Shown: positions 10,607 to 22,825, counted from the stretch's first letter. The stretch: DNA of 64,000 nucleotides from Nicotiana tabacum (GCF_000715075.1 NC_134081.1:67195153-67259152), one strand, 5' to 3'. Numbers and translations are program-made. Notes: generated by a model not told the origin, from the sequence alone.

Positions 10607-13600
10607 CTGTATAAATTATACAATGTAGCAGATCATCAACTAGTTTATCAATTTACTAATTTAAAAAGACAGGTATGCCACTATAAACATGAACAGAGCA
10701 TAATATATTAGGTCAGTATACAAAGCATCAAGTAACAAATATTATCGCAGAATTTGCAAGCGCACCTCTAGACATGTCACATTTTGTCTGCATTAAAAGA
10801 AACAATTTTTTTACTCCAGAGAATAAAGCATTTGATTAGTACCTCCTGTAGGATACAAATCCTTTTAGGGCGGTGCTCCACTTTTGATTTACAAGTACCA
10901 TTCTACATTGCAATGCCATTAAAAATATATTTTGCAAGTGTTGAATTCAACCACGGTGAACAAAAGTTCGAAATACTTTAATCATCTTTCTAGCATAGGA
11001 GCAACAATTCTGACGATGCAAATTGTCACATAATATTTTGCTTGACAACGCAAGCTAAGATTCCAGCATAATAATGGGTTGCTTACCACTCCTGTTTCAT
11101 GGTTGACACATGTCATGTTAATTCGGGAGTGGAATCGGACACTTGGCGGCTTCTCTGGATAATCCTTGTCGCAGAATAGCTTCAACTGATAAATGCGACC
11201 TTCGTGTACAGACTGGAAAAGAAGTTAGTTTTAAACTGTGAAAGACATAGGAGCTACGGAAATGCATATAGAGGGACCAGTGAACAAACAAAATTATAGA
11301 CCCAAAAAAGTTCATCATAAATGTCTTTTTTACATTCTCCTTGAATAGAAACTAAGGGGAATATATAAAATTTTAAATAAAAAAGTTGCAGTTCATGTCT
11401 CATACATTCTCCTTGAAACATAACTAAGTGGCATTCTTGATCTAGGGACAGATTAACCAATGATCCAATAACAACAACAACAACAACCCAGTATAATCCC
11501 ACTAGTGGGATCTGGGGAGGGTAGTGTGTACGCAAACCTTACCCCTACCCTGGGGTAGAGAGGCTGTTTCTGATAGACCTTCGGCTCCCTCCCTCCAAGA
11601 ACTCCCCACCTTGCTCTTGAGGTGACTCGAACTCACAACCTCTTGGTTGGAAGTGGAGGGTGCTCACCACTAGAGCAACCCAATAAGTAGAAACAAGTTA
11701 TAGGATTAGCATTTCATGTCTTTTATATCCAAAGGAAGAGATGGTAGGAAGTGAAAAGGAGAAAAGAAAGCTTACATTGTGAGGACCAATGATGGTGCCA
11801 GTCCAAGAACGCATATAAATGTCATCTCCATCATCCATCCCATAGCTCACTGTCCCATCTCCAATACCTTTTTCCCCGCGTTCAAGTTCCTCCAATAATC
11901 TAAAATTGCGAGGCACTGCAAGGAAATTGAAATTTTGGTTGGTGAAATCTTCACAAAGAAAAACAGTTCAGAATTGCGAAAACGCTTCACACTTCAAACT
12001 AGATGTACACAGTCTAAATGGCAGAACAATAACAAAGACAGTGTTTGTGGTTTAGAGTTTCCTCCGGTTCCTATCATATGATGCCAAATAATGAATCTAA
12101 ATTCCAGTAAACTTCGAGATCTGTAAGAAGGGACATAGCTCGTCAACTCATGTTATCAGTTCCAATGACTTAAAGAGGTTCACATGCAAGTATAGTGCAT
12201 TCTAATTCGACATACCCATTACTTCTCCACCACAATCTTACAATTTCTGCAAAAGAAAATCATTTTGAATATAGTAGAGCTCTGGTAAAATGGCAGGATA
12301 AAGGTTCTTCATTTGATAGGTTAACAGTATCTTTACTTACCCGCGAAAAGACAGAAAATAGTCAAAGGACAGAGAGATCCAAAAGGCATTACATTTACCC
12401 CCAAAAAGAACTCCAAAATGCATTATGTCTCTTTCTTTTTCTTTTTTCCTTTTTTTGGAGGGGGTAATATGTATCGGTATATTAATAAATCTTCCGCACA
12501 AAGCTTGTGCTGGAAGCCAAAAATGAAGTTAATGTATTATGTCTCTTTGTTGAGGCACTAACTAGAGGTAAAGCCAAGGGAGGGGGAAGTACATATGCTG
12601 CTCACAAGTAACTCCAACATGAATATGCTATTCGGTATGGGAAGTAAAATGCACTGAAACTTTATTGATAGGCTCTCATCAACATTCTCCTCTCATCTAT
12701 GAAAATCATGATATTTTATCCAAAGGATTTACAGGTTGTACTTTTCCCGTTAGTACATAAGGATCGGGCAACCATGCGCGGGTTCAGTTCCCGTCGTTTG
12801 CCCATAATTCATAAATACTAGAGCCAGAACACAGGGCTGACCTCTCTGCCACCAACACAAGTGAATAAGAAAAGATCATGTCTAAGGTGATGGTATCACC
12901 ATCTAAACCTTCGACTAGCGACTTATTGCAATCTGCCCAGAATGCCCATTCAGACTAAGATCTTATTCACACAACGAAGAAAGACCGAGTGGAAAGGGAA
13001 GGGTACCACCGAAGAAAGTTGATCATAGATTACCAATAAATTTGTTGAAAGGCTCAAAAGTCGAATCTGAATTTTTTTTTTTGAATCTAAATTGGGGGGC
13101 TGAAATAATGCATCCCTATGGCCATGTTCTATTCGGAGTGGTTAGTAGCCTAATCTAGTCTCAACTTATTCTCTAACGTCAACTTAAACTTGCCCAAGTT
13201 GCCCAAATGAATCTGCAAATTAATTGTTAGGCATTTTACTGCTACGCTTAAAGGGTCCAGTCAAACAATTCAGATAATAAAAATAAGGTAAGAACCCATT
13301 CCCATATGAAATGATATCTAAAAAATTTGCTAGCACATCAAACAGTCAGTGGCTTTTTTTAGCTCCCATTTGCTAGGAATATATTGATCTTAATATAGAT
13401 TTATTTGCCAGTAAAGTGTGGCAAACTTCTAGCTTTTTAGAATCTAAGTTATTGAATATTTCTTTGGGATGGATCTAAATGGAGCGACACGGATAGTGAG
13501 GATTCATTTTTTTAATAACCGTGGTGTATGGGCCGCGCGCGTCAACTAATTCCACGAGATTGCAACTAGCTTGGGATTGATGCCTAGTAGTTGTTTTCAT

Positions 13601-15285
13601 AACATACAGTGAGCCCCCATCAAGAAGCAGCAAAATTTCAAAGTGTTTTGTGCAATTATTGAGGGTCCATATTTTTTTTATGAGGACAATTATTGAAGGT
13701 CCATATATGAAGCACAAATCACAATCAGGTTATATTGTGCATAGGTCTAACACACAGTTCCATGATAAAAAGAAAAAGGCAGAAAGGAACTGATTGTGCC
13801 ATATCTCCCAAAGAGCAATCAATCAGCACTTTGGAAAGTTGCAGCATGTTGACCAGAAATTCCAACAACTACAACCAAGATATGTCAACAAATAGGAGAT
13901 TAGGATACAAGGCAGCAAGAAATGCAAACCAAGAACAATTGCTGAACACAAACCCTGGTAATGATACAAAGTAATCAATCCCATCATGCACGCCAAACTA
14001 AGTTGCTCGAACTCTTCACTTTCGGTTCTTCACCCGTGTCGGCACGACACCGACGCTAGTGTGGGTGTGGGATCAGTATCGGATCTAGTTAATCGATTTT
14101 GGGTACTTTGACCAAAAGCCACCGAGAAATTCGACACAAGATACAATTTGATTTCCGTGATCAAAACAAAAGCTAGGGTATATTTGCATGTGTATGCTGC
14201 CGTTGGGGAAGGCCTTGAATGGATCATGTAGTTTTTGAGAGAAGCAGAGAGCTTCAGAGAGGGACATGGGAAGACGAGCATTCGGCGAGGGAAATCGGGG
14301 AAGTACAGGAGTAATAGAGTTCTTAAATGAGATTTTAAATTGGAGTTGATATGTTAAAAAAATATTGTACCCTTTATTCTCCACTATAAGCAAATCAATG
14401 TAGTGAAAGCTTGACACATTTGCTAATTCTTCAAGAGTTTTATTTCTGTAAGAATAAGAGTTCCAATCAAAAGTTACAACAATCAATATTTATTTGTAAA
14501 TAAAAGATAAATGTACAAAGTTATTTCTCATAGTATTGAGAAGTTTCATAACTTAGGCATATTTATATAACTCTATTTTTAGATATTTGGATTATTTTTA
14601 GCTGAATCATGACACCCGTATCTGGATTCGTACCCCCGAATCTTAAAGTTTAGATCATGAAGGATCTGAACCTCTAGATCCGCACGACCGCACCCATATC
14701 AGATACATACATACGTACACGTCTTCTCTATACACCATAGCCTTTACTTCATTCTTCATGTTAATATTTAATCAACTAATTCATGTTATTGGGAACTTGT
14801 ATAGTTCACATTTTTTGGCTCTACCATGAATTATACACACACACACACACATATATATATGAAGCTCCAAAAGGAAGAAAAAAAAACCATCTTGATGATA
14901 AAATTAATGTTTTTTAAGATGATATAAAATTAATGTAAAATTTACAAACTGCAGCAAATTTTAAATAACAGTAAAACCCAAAAAGACCAACAATCAGGTC
15001 TACTCCCTAGCTAATCCAAATCAATTGATCAGGCAGTTCTTCAACATATAAATGAGAAAAAACCCAGATAACAACTGAACGAACAGTCCTAATAAAACAA
15101 AAACTGAGACATTAAATATCCACAAGCCAAAGAACACATCAAATATAACACACGCATAGAAAAAGATTTGAAGGGAAAATCAAGAAGGGCATAAACAAGA
15201 AAATATAAAAAGAAAGGCAAGGATGGGGGTTTCACAAAATCGGCGGCTCACCCACAACACTGGATCCTGCTGAGCCAAGCGCCAT
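10466..15285 (-). CDS. UEV1: Ubiquitin-conjugating enzyme E2 variant (UEV1/MMS2 type), four coding exons
   Basis: Coding exons on the minus strand: 15285-15252, 11915-11776, 11212-11087 and 10606-10466. All junctions are GT/AG. They join to a 146-residue protein, the normal UEV1 length. The N-terminus is [11 protein letters not shown]. Family blocks follow: [81 protein letters not shown] and LVQPPEG. UEV proteins keep the E2 fold without the catalytic cysteine. They pair with UBC13-type E2s to build Lys63-linked ubiquitin chains for DNA-damage tolerance and signalling in nucleus and cytosol. Intron 1 is about 3.3 kb. No frameshift or stop is present, so this looks like a working gene and the only intact host gene in the window. 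Confidence 0.95.
11087..11212 (-). CDS. UEV1: UEV1 coding exon 3
   Basis: Acceptor TTCCAG and donor GTAAGC; 126 nt. It encodes [18 protein letters not shown] through NHETGV. Confidence 0.95.
11466..11682 (-). mobile_element. TS-family tRNA-derived SINE
   Basis: It lies in UEV1 intron 2 on the same strand as the gene. Reading the minus strand, a tRNA-like head holds an A-box-like TAGTGGTGAGCAC and a B-box-like GAGTTCGAGTC. A ~150-bp body ends in a (TTG)n tail, seen as (CAA)n at 11466-11486. Flanking CCAATAA occurs on both sides (about 11465 and 11680), a likely target duplication. TS SINEs are abundant in tobacco and relatives, move by LINE-encoded enzymes and are transcribed by RNA polymerase III. 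Confidence 0.85.
11776..11915 (-). CDS. UEV1: UEV1 coding exon 2
   Basis: Acceptor TTGCAG before 11915 and donor GTAAGC after 11776; 140 nt. It encodes the N-terminal helix and first strands ([10 protein letters not shown]... to ...IIGPHN). Confidence 0.95.
12769..12803 (+). pseudogene. Organellar trnH 3'-end fragment
   Basis: About 35 bp (CAACCATGCGCGGGTTCAGT, then CCCGTCGTTTGCCC) match the T-arm and acceptor end of plastid or plastid-derived mitochondrial tRNA-His(GUG) as I recall it, with a few changes. The 5' half is absent, so it is not a gene. It lies in UEV1 intron 1. Confidence 0.45.
12804..15251 (-). other. Rest of UEV1 intron 1
   Basis: No exon or intact gene. The stretch near 13999-14110 (AAGTTGCTCGAACTCTTC... 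CACCCGTGTCGGCACGACAC) and a reverse-like part near 14600-14710 resemble a dispersed Solanaceae repeat, but I could not define ends. A (CA)n(TA)n microsatellite lies at 14833-14861. Confidence 0.4.
14833..14861. repeat. (CA)n(TA)n microsatellite
   Basis: About eight CA repeats followed by five AT repeats. Confidence 0.9.
15252..15285 (-). CDS. UEV1: UEV1 coding exon 1
   Basis: ATG at 15285; 34 nt; donor G|GTGAG at 15251. The last base completes a Val codon with exon 2. Confidence 0.85.
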
Positions 15286-15444
15286 GGCAGTGATTAATGA
15301 TTATTTTGAGTTTGTACAAATATCGATTTGATCGACAAGAGAACTTTATAGACTGATAGAATCTGAGGGAGAATCTAATGGAGAGGCGCAGGAAAGGCCA
15401 AAAGGAAGAGAAGGGTACAGGGGGTTAAAAGAAAAGGAAAGGGG

Positions 15445-15452
15445 GATAAATA
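15445..15452 (-). promoter_or_regulatory. Possible UEV1 TATA element
   Basis: TATTTATC on the minus strand about 160 bp upstream of the UEV1 ATG, followed by a pyrimidine-rich leader typical of plant 5' UTRs. Position and composition are the only support. Confidence 0.3.
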
Positions 15453-15499
15453 GGTGATATATGACTGGTAGTGGGTAGGAAAATGAAACCCAAAAGATC

Positions 15500-17166
15500 T
15501 CCCAATATTTTTTTATTTTTTTAAAAAGTTAACATCATCATGTTAATTGTTAAGTTGTAGTACGTAATAAATATAATATAATAATTGTAAAATTAAGTAA
15601 ATAACACTTTACCATTATCTTATACCGTCAATATACGTAATTATGAAAAGATAACTAGTTAAGGAGGAATCAAGATTTCCAAAAAGATAAAAGAATATAA
15701 AAGGCGAAAATATACACGGCCTTTTTAAGTTATCCTCGACTCGACGATCACACAAGCCCCTAAACTGACTCTTTTATCATTTTGACACTTATGATCCCTA
15801 AAAAATAAACTCATGTACACCCAAGTCCAACAAATCATATTATTGAGTTACACTCATTTGTCAGATTAACCAATTAGAAAATGACAGATATAAATTGTAA
15901 TAAAAATTTGACAAATGTAATTAACAAAAAAAAAAAAAAAAAAAACTATGAACCAAACGTGAGACCACCGCCCCCTCCCATTCATCTTCTTCCTTCTACC
16001 CCATCTCCCCAACCCCACCCCATATTCTTGTTCATTCCCTTTCTCACTTCCCCCTTTCATCCCAATTTTTTCTTCTTCTACAAATAACCAAATAAAGACC
16101 CCAATTACCCCTCGTCACAAAAATCATCTCTTTTCAAAATGTAACTCTAAAATCCACCAAGGATCTCGTCGGAAAAGGTCCTTTGGGGAAACCTCTTTTA
16201 TCTCTCTTCATCTCCTTGTGCTACATTTGAGAGCTTATCCACGTCAATATTGACGAAGCTCGGCAGCTCCGGCAACCTCTATCTCTCTATCTTTTCGTCC
16301 TCTGTCTCTTATTTCATTGATTCAGAACTTGGGTTTTAAAGTATTATTCTTTCTGGAGTATTCTAACTTTTTGGGTAAATTTTTCTTGAATTGGTGTCCA
16401 GTTGATTACTTGACTCAAGCAACCAGGTTTCAATTGTTTCTATAATGGATGGATGAAGTAATTCTGTTGATATTTCATGAGTTTTGAGTTTAACAATTTG
16501 CTTTAATCTGCTGGAAAATTTTATTTTGCTAACGTGGGTTTGACAGCCACGGTGGTTGCCAAGGCGGCGATAATGGCTAACTGGTTATGTGATGGTTGGA
16601 AGAAGATGTCTGAATTTTGGGGGCCACTACAAATTAATTCTAAAAAACAAAAACAAAAAAATTAATTGATGGGCACTGGGCAGGCAACGTGCGTTTTAGA
16701 CTGTGTCACCAGCCAGGTGGGCTGATCATGCCGGGTATTTACTTGATAGCCACTTGAAATCTTAAAATGATAAAAGGGATGGTTAAAAGGGATGGTTAAC
16801 TTGTCTGAACATTAAGGACAACTTAACGGGGCGTATTTTGCTAATATAAAAAGTATAAAATATGGGGATAACTTCGTTGAAAATTTTGAAAAAAGAAAAT
16901 ACAAAGCTTACAAAGAAAAGGAAGAAAAAATCATGCGGGGTCACGGACCGGCCATAAAATCATTTATAATAAGTAAACGCATTAGTTGTAGGAATTTTTA
17001 TATATCTATACGCTATTGAAAATTTTATTACCCTTTTTACTTAAGTTTAAATTTAGTTACATCGTATATATAAATTTATCAATTATATATACTTTAGGAA
17101 TTAAAGGAGTATTCTTTTATATTATGAATCAATTATTTCTCATCCTTATTCTCTATCCCTCATGCG
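15500..17166. other. Intergenic, AT-rich; no gene recognised
   Basis: It contains an A-rich tract near 15926-15947 next to a C/T-rich stretch (15960-16080). 16140-16560 is less AT-rich but has no ORF I can support. Confidence 0.4.

Positions 17167-17225
<59 letters not shown>
17167..17225. repeat. (CT)n microsatellite
   Basis: An almost perfect CT dinucleotide run of nearly 60 bp. Confidence 0.95.
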
Positions 17226-17227
<2 letters not shown>

Positions 17228-17236
17228 GAGCTCTCT

Positions 17237-17590
17237 CTCTCTACGTCTCTCTTTATCTCTCAATCCCTAATTCCAGTAATGTAGAACAAAAGAAAAGAGA
17301 GCAGCAATTCCACCATTGACAGCCATTAAAAAGTTTTGAAGCTTTGAATTCGAATTTGGGTTTTCAAAAAATATTATTTGTTTGAATTGGGTGTTGTTGC
17401 AAACAATTGGGAATTCTCTCTACGTCTCTCTCTATCTCTCAATCCCTAATTCCAGTAATGTAAAGCAAAGGAAAAGAGAGCAGCAATTCCACCATTGACA
17501 GCCATTAAAAAGCTTCGAAGCTTTGAATTCGAATTTGGGTTTTCAAAAATCATTATTTTTTGGATTGAGTGTTGTTGCAAACAATTGAGA
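17237..17590 (+). repeat. ~179-bp tandem duplication
   Basis: Two copies start near 17237 and 17416 (CTACGTCTCTC at 17241 and 17420). They share CAGCAATTCCACCATTGACA and GAATTCGAATTTGGGTTTTC with a few substitutions. Confidence 0.85.
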
Positions 17591-17744
17591 ATATGATTTG
17601 GAGTTTATATCTCAATTTTGATGGTGTTTTGGTGAATATTAGACTTGATTTTGGCTGAATTTCAGATTGAAACACGGAAAAAAAAAAGACATGACAGTAA
17701 AATTGAAGAAAAATTGTATTCTGTTATTTATATATATTTTTTTA

Positions 17745-18215
17745 TTTAACTATTATATAAAAAATGTATTTAAGTTGTATGATATTGTAGTTGTATATAA
17801 CTGAGTAGAAATAATGTATGAAAATTGTAGATAAGTTGTAGATAAGTTGTACATAAGTTGTATAATATATAATTAGTTGTATGAAATTTGTTTATACTAT
17901 ATATAAATCAGATACAAAATATACAAAAGACATATTGTATAAAAATTGTATTTTCGTGGTATGATATTGTAGTTGTATATAATTGGGTAGAAATAATGTA
18001 TGAAAGTTGTAGATAAGTTGTATAATATATAATTAGTTATATGAAATTTGTTTTTACTATGTATAAATCAGATACAAAATATACAAAAGACATATTGTAT
18101 AAAATTTGTATAAAAATTATATTTAAGTGGTATGATATTGTAGTTGTATATAATTGGGTAAAAATAATGTATGAAAGTTGTAGATAAGTTGTATAATATA
18201 TAATTAGTTGTATGA
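17745..18215 (+). repeat. ~175-bp tandem repeat, three copies
   Basis: GTATGATATTGTAGTTGTAT recurs at 17777, 17959 and 18130. The units are rich in GTTGTAGATAAGTTG and TATAAATCAGATACAAAAT. The third copy is shortened. Confidence 0.8.
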
Positions 18216-19204
18216 AAAAGGTTCACATTGATATTAGAAAAATAAATTTGAGTTAAACTAAAATATTGTTTGAAAAAGAGAAAAATAAACTGAAAGCACG
18301 ATTAGTAATTTCCAGGTGCATGCTTCCGTCGAAGTTCTAGTACGTACGCGCAAAGCATAAAACTGTTGCTCCTCATCTTAAAATTTCTAGTCAACTGAAA
18401 GTCATTTTTACTGGTTTTAGACCAAAAGCAAATATAAAGTAATTCACTTTTCGAAAACAAAACATTTCAAAGGATACGAAATCACAGATTCTTATTCTGA
18501 AATTAAGACGCAATAATTTACGTATTATTATTTGATCAAAAATCAACTTTTATTAATCGAAAAGAATGGGGCAGGGAGTACTCCTTTTGTTCCACTTATT
18601 TGTTTGATACAACTCTCTAATATTAATTTACAACAAGAAAACTGCTTTGAATAGTTTATTGAGTAGACAAATATGTTCATGGATCCCAAGGGTTCAAAGC
18701 AGCCGCAGGAGAGATCCCGTACCAATATTCTGGAGAGAAGAAAGAGAAGAGGAGAAAAAAAAAGGAAAATGGTATAACTAAATCCCTTGATTGAAAGCAC
18801 TAATAATGGATCGGTGGCCTTTTAAGGTGAAATGTATATATTTTGTAAACAAAACTTGTGTAGGTCAGGTAAATACCAAAACATGGACATTTTTCGTAAT
18901 AAAGTTTCAAATAGTGTATAGGAATGAAAAAATCCCTTAGTTGTATGATCTTAGGATTAATTTCACCAAACTCCAATAATTATAATCTAATAAAGAATAA
19001 ATTAATAAATGAAGCAACAAATAAAAACACTAAAATTGAAAAGAATAGTTTAGAAGGTAAAAATTGCATGGGGCGCCCTATTTGGTCGCCCCTTTTTAAC
19101 TTATACTCGTTTTATTTTTTCGTTTGCATCCGTACTCATTTTTTTGTTAAAAGCATTTTTAAAAGATGATTTTGCCCTTCTTTAATAAAAGACTATTGAC
19201 AAAC
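18216..19204. other. Unassigned AT-rich sequence
   Basis: No gene seen. GGGGCGCCCTATTTGGTCGC near 19071 is a GC-rich palindrome-like island, but no element ends were found. Confidence 0.35.
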
Positions 19205-19830
19205 TGCAGGACAAAAATTTAAACATGTTTAGGCTGAAGTTTTAGCAAATAAACTAAAAAATTTCAGCTTGCTTAGACTGAAGTTTCGGATAAAACTCAG
19301 GACAAAACTATAGACTGCGTTACAAAACTGCAGCATGTTTTGGTATGAAATTTTAGCAAATAAACTAAATAACTTCAGCATGCATTTGCAAAAACTCTTT
19401 AGAAAATTACATGCCGCAAGACAAAAACTTAAGCATGTTTAGTCTGAAATTTTAGCAAATAAATTAAAAAATTTCAGCATGTTTTGTCTGAAATTTTAGC
19501 AAATGAACTAAATAACTTCGTCATGTATTAGCAAAAACTCATTAGAAAATTACATACTACAAGACAAAAATTTAAGCATATTTAGTCTGAAGTTTTAGCA
19601 AATGGACTAAAAAAATTTAAGCATGTTTAGGCTGAAATTTTAGCAAATGGACTAAAAAACTTAAGCATGTTTAGTATGAAATTTTAGCAAATGAACTAAA
19701 TAACTTAAGCATGTTTAGTGTGAAGTTTTAGCAAATGAACTAAAAAACTTAAGCATGTTTAATCTGAAATTTTAGCAAATGAACTAAATAGCTTCAGCAT
19801 GTGTAGACCGAAGTTTTAGCAAATGAATAA
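19205..19830 (+). repeat. ~44-bp degenerate tandem array
   Basis: Repeated AGCATGTTTAGTCTGAAATT followed by TTAGCAAATGAACTAAATAA. Regular 44-bp spacing is clearest at 19610-19810, with looser units to the left. Confidence 0.8.
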
Positions 19831-19984
19831 ATCTAAGTTAAGTGTCTTCCTTCGCGAGAAAAATGATGACCAAAAGAGTATGTTTCTTTTACCACACCAA
19901 AAAAGGCACTTTCATAAAAATAAAATAAATACATAAACATCATATGTAGCAGCAAAACTAGTTGTAGCTTCGAATTTCTCCAAC

Positions 19985-21274
19985 GGAAAAGGTCCAAATA
20001 TGCCCTTGTATTATACGAAATTGAGCACATTTGTCATTCATTAATACTTTAGCTCAAATATGGCCTTACCGTCAGATAGTTTGTCCATATATGCCCTTAG
20101 AGTTACACAATTGGCCCATATATGCCATTTTCGTAACGGAATCTACCCAAACTAATTAGTTCTTTCGTTATTTGTATTAAAGTGTATTACAAATACTATT
20201 TCCTTTTTATTAGTACTTTTTTCTGTACCTTTCTCTTTTCTTTCTTCTTTTTTCTTTTCTTCTCTTTTTTTTCCTCTTTTTCTTTCTCCCGTATCCGATT
20301 TCCTCCTTTACTGATGTTTTCTCCATTTTCGTTACCAATCTCACATGACAAAACTCATGAATTCTAATTACTAAGAAAATTCTCCCATAAGAATATTTTT
20401 ATAGATCATATGTTTGTCAATTTTTTAATTGTTACTGAATATATATTTAGTTCTAAAAAATTTAACAAAGTAAGATTGAAATAATATTTATGTAACAAAA
20501 AATCAGAAAAATCCAACAAAAACGAACAATCCAAATCGATATAATTGGTTTGGCTTGGTTTTGATAAAAAAAAACAAACCAACCCGTTCCATGTAGACTC
20601 CTAATTTACATAGTTAATAAAAAAAATAGAAAATGTCCAGCTGAAAAAAGATGAAAAAAGACTAACAACTCAAATTTATAACACTACAGCTTGAACTCTA
20701 GGCTTTTAATCATTAAATTATCTTTCTGAAAATAATTTAAATATTTTGGTCTTTTGAATATTGTTAAAGGTTGGGATATTTTTATTATTTTAAAGTTTAA
20801 ACCATAATTTTTGGAACAATTTAATTTCGTTTATTTAGAGGGCTAGTGAAATTAGAACTTGATTACCTTATAAGAGAATTTTCTTAGTAATTGAAATTCA
20901 TAAGTGTTGTCAAGTGAAATTGATGACGAAAATGGAGAAGACATCAGTAATGGAGGAAACGGATAAGGGAGAAAGAAAAAGGAAAAAAAAAGAGAAGAAA
21001 AGAAAAAAGAAGAAAGAAAAGAGAAAGGTAAAGAAAAAAAGTACTAATAAAAAGGAAATATTGTTTGTAATACACTTTAATACAATTAACGAAAGAACTA
21101 ATTAGTTTGAGTGAATTCCATTTCGAAAAGGGCATATATGGGCCAACTGTATAACTATAAGGGCATATATGAACCAACTATGTGACGGTAAGGGCATATT
21201 TGAGCTAAAGTATTAACGAAGGACAAATATGCTCAATTTCGTATAGTACAAGGGCATATTTGGACCTTTCCCCG
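19985..21274. mobile_element. Foldback transposon with ~400-bp inverted arms
   Basis: The left arm (about 19985-20385) and right arm (about 20870-21274) are inverted copies. They begin GGAAAAGGTCCAAATATGCC and GGGGAAAGGTCCAAATATGC (right end, reverse complement). Matching continues through ACTAATTAGTTCTTTCGTTA, a long pyrimidine tract and CTTAGTAATT-type sequence. The ~480-bp centre has no ORF. No clear target duplication was found. The superfamily is uncertain; a Mutator-like foldback is one possibility. Confidence 0.8.
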
Positions 21275-22316
21275 ATGAGGAATGAATTGGATTATATCAA
21301 ACCACATCCTTCGAAGAACGAACAGCCTCGTAAAGAGGACTTGTGTTGCGACCAAACACACTCACGCAAGTATACGCGGTCGTCAAGTAATAAAGTGACT
21401 AAAAGTCGGATGTCGAACCCACGAGGACTTATGATTAACTATTAACTAAATTAGACTATCCCAATTATCTAAACAAGAATTAAATCTAAAAATATTTTAT
21501 TCTAAACTAATTAAATAAAAAAATATAAATAATAAACTTTGAACAGAGAAAGAGCAGATTTTTATGATATCAATGTAATGAAAACGATCTAGGGTTATGG
21601 GCTATCTAATAATCCTATTGTATTCTTCAATTGAATTGACCGACTAATTTATCTAGCTTATTGGTTGACAGGGTTAATATTGCTCATAAGAATCTGTCGA
21701 GTTCTTACTCGCCTATTCAAGCTAACCTAACGCCTATATGTCTATGGAGTTAGAATCAACAAGAACGCATTTATAATTCCTGTAAATCAACCAAGCAAGG
21801 CAATTAGGTATATGTCTATCCTAACCACGAATCCGTTCCCCGATGCCCGAGTTCAAGAACTTGCCCTACTCAATCCTATATGCAATATAGAATTTCCACT
21901 TTCGAGTTCAATTCTAGATTCGTAGATAATATTCAATTGGTGATCAAGCAATTAAATAATTAAGTGCAAGATTGAATAAATAAACTAATATGATAAATCA
22001 AGAAGTCAAAATCAATATCCGAATAACAATATTCATGAAAGAACCACAACCCTAGAACGTGAAGTTTAGCTCCACATAGACATGGTAGCCAAACAACAAA
22101 TCATATAAAGAAACATAAAAATTACTAAGTTTGGTGGGAGAAAGAAGAAACTTGATGAATTCCGGCCTCCACAGCTTTGTCGTGGCTTTTTCCCTCTTCC
22201 CAATATGTTAGATAACCTAAAGGAGGCGTTTTTGGCTTATATATTGCGTACCAAAGTCGTGGGCCAAAGTTCTCCTATTTCTAATCCAGATCAGCTTCAG
22301 GGATTGATGCTAGGGT
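21275..22316. other. Unclassified, probably repetitive DNA
   Basis: No gene. Phrases such as GTCAAGTAATAAAGTGACTA and GTCGAACCCACGAGGACTTA resemble sequence common in plant LTR retroelements, but no LTR pair, primer site or ORF is visible. Confidence 0.3.
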
Positions 22317-22544
22317 GGATGCGACGCATCCAGCTTGTCCTCTATTTCAATTTTTGCCTGCGAAGGTGGATGCGTCGCATCCACCTTGTCCTCTATTTCT
22401 CAGCTTGCATGCGATGGTGGACGCGACGCATCCAGCTTCACTTCTACTTCCCAGTTTCGCACGCGATGGCGGATGCGATGGCCCAACTTCACTGCTAAGG
22501 TTGCATGCAGGATGATGTTTTCCTAGGTTGGATGCGACGCATCC
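22317..22544 (+). repeat. ~51-bp minisatellite built on a GC-rich palindrome
   Basis: GGATGCGACGCATCC or a one-base variant occurs at 22317, 22368, 22419 and 22530, with a degraded copy at 22471. Spacing is 51, 51, 52 and 59 bp. The linkers are CT-rich. Three open frames across it are a by-product of the 51-bp (17-codon) period. Confidence 0.85.
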
Positions 22545-22825
22545 AACCCTTCTTCCTCTAGCTAAACCACCTTTTCTTCATATTTTGCACTCCGAACACC
22601 TTAAATCGTCACACATAACTTAATTAGTCATCAAACCAATAATTACACCATGTTGGGTGTTTTAAAGATTAAATAACATCAAAAAGTGGTTAAAGCATGG
22701 GCAAAGTAACATCAACACATATCGAAATATGCCAAACATCAACTTGCATAAGCAAAGTATAGTTGGGTATATGAATAATAATAATACCACGACTTTTAGT
22801 ACACCAACACAACTAGCATGCATTA

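Noticed and set aside
13490..13600. GTGGTGTATGGGCCGCGCGCGTCAAC, similar to a common plant repeat
   Set aside because: Too short and diverged to define an element.
13985..14486. Minus-strand ORFs in UEV1 intron 1
   Set aside because: No domain and no splice logic; likely chance frames over a dispersed repeat.
17016..17270. ORF through the CT run (Ser/Leu repeats)
   Set aside because: Low-complexity dinucleotide translation.
20914..21105. Lys-rich ORF and its antisense Phe/Ser partner (also 20182-20367)
   Set aside because: They are the purine/pyrimidine tracts of the foldback arms.
21275..22200. Possible LTR retroelement fragment
   Set aside because: The sequence has a familiar retroelement look, but no paired LTR, primer site or coding match could be shown.
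22205..22526. Three overlapping Asp/Ala/His-rich ORFs
   Set aside because: Produced by the 51-bp minisatellite (17 codons per unit).
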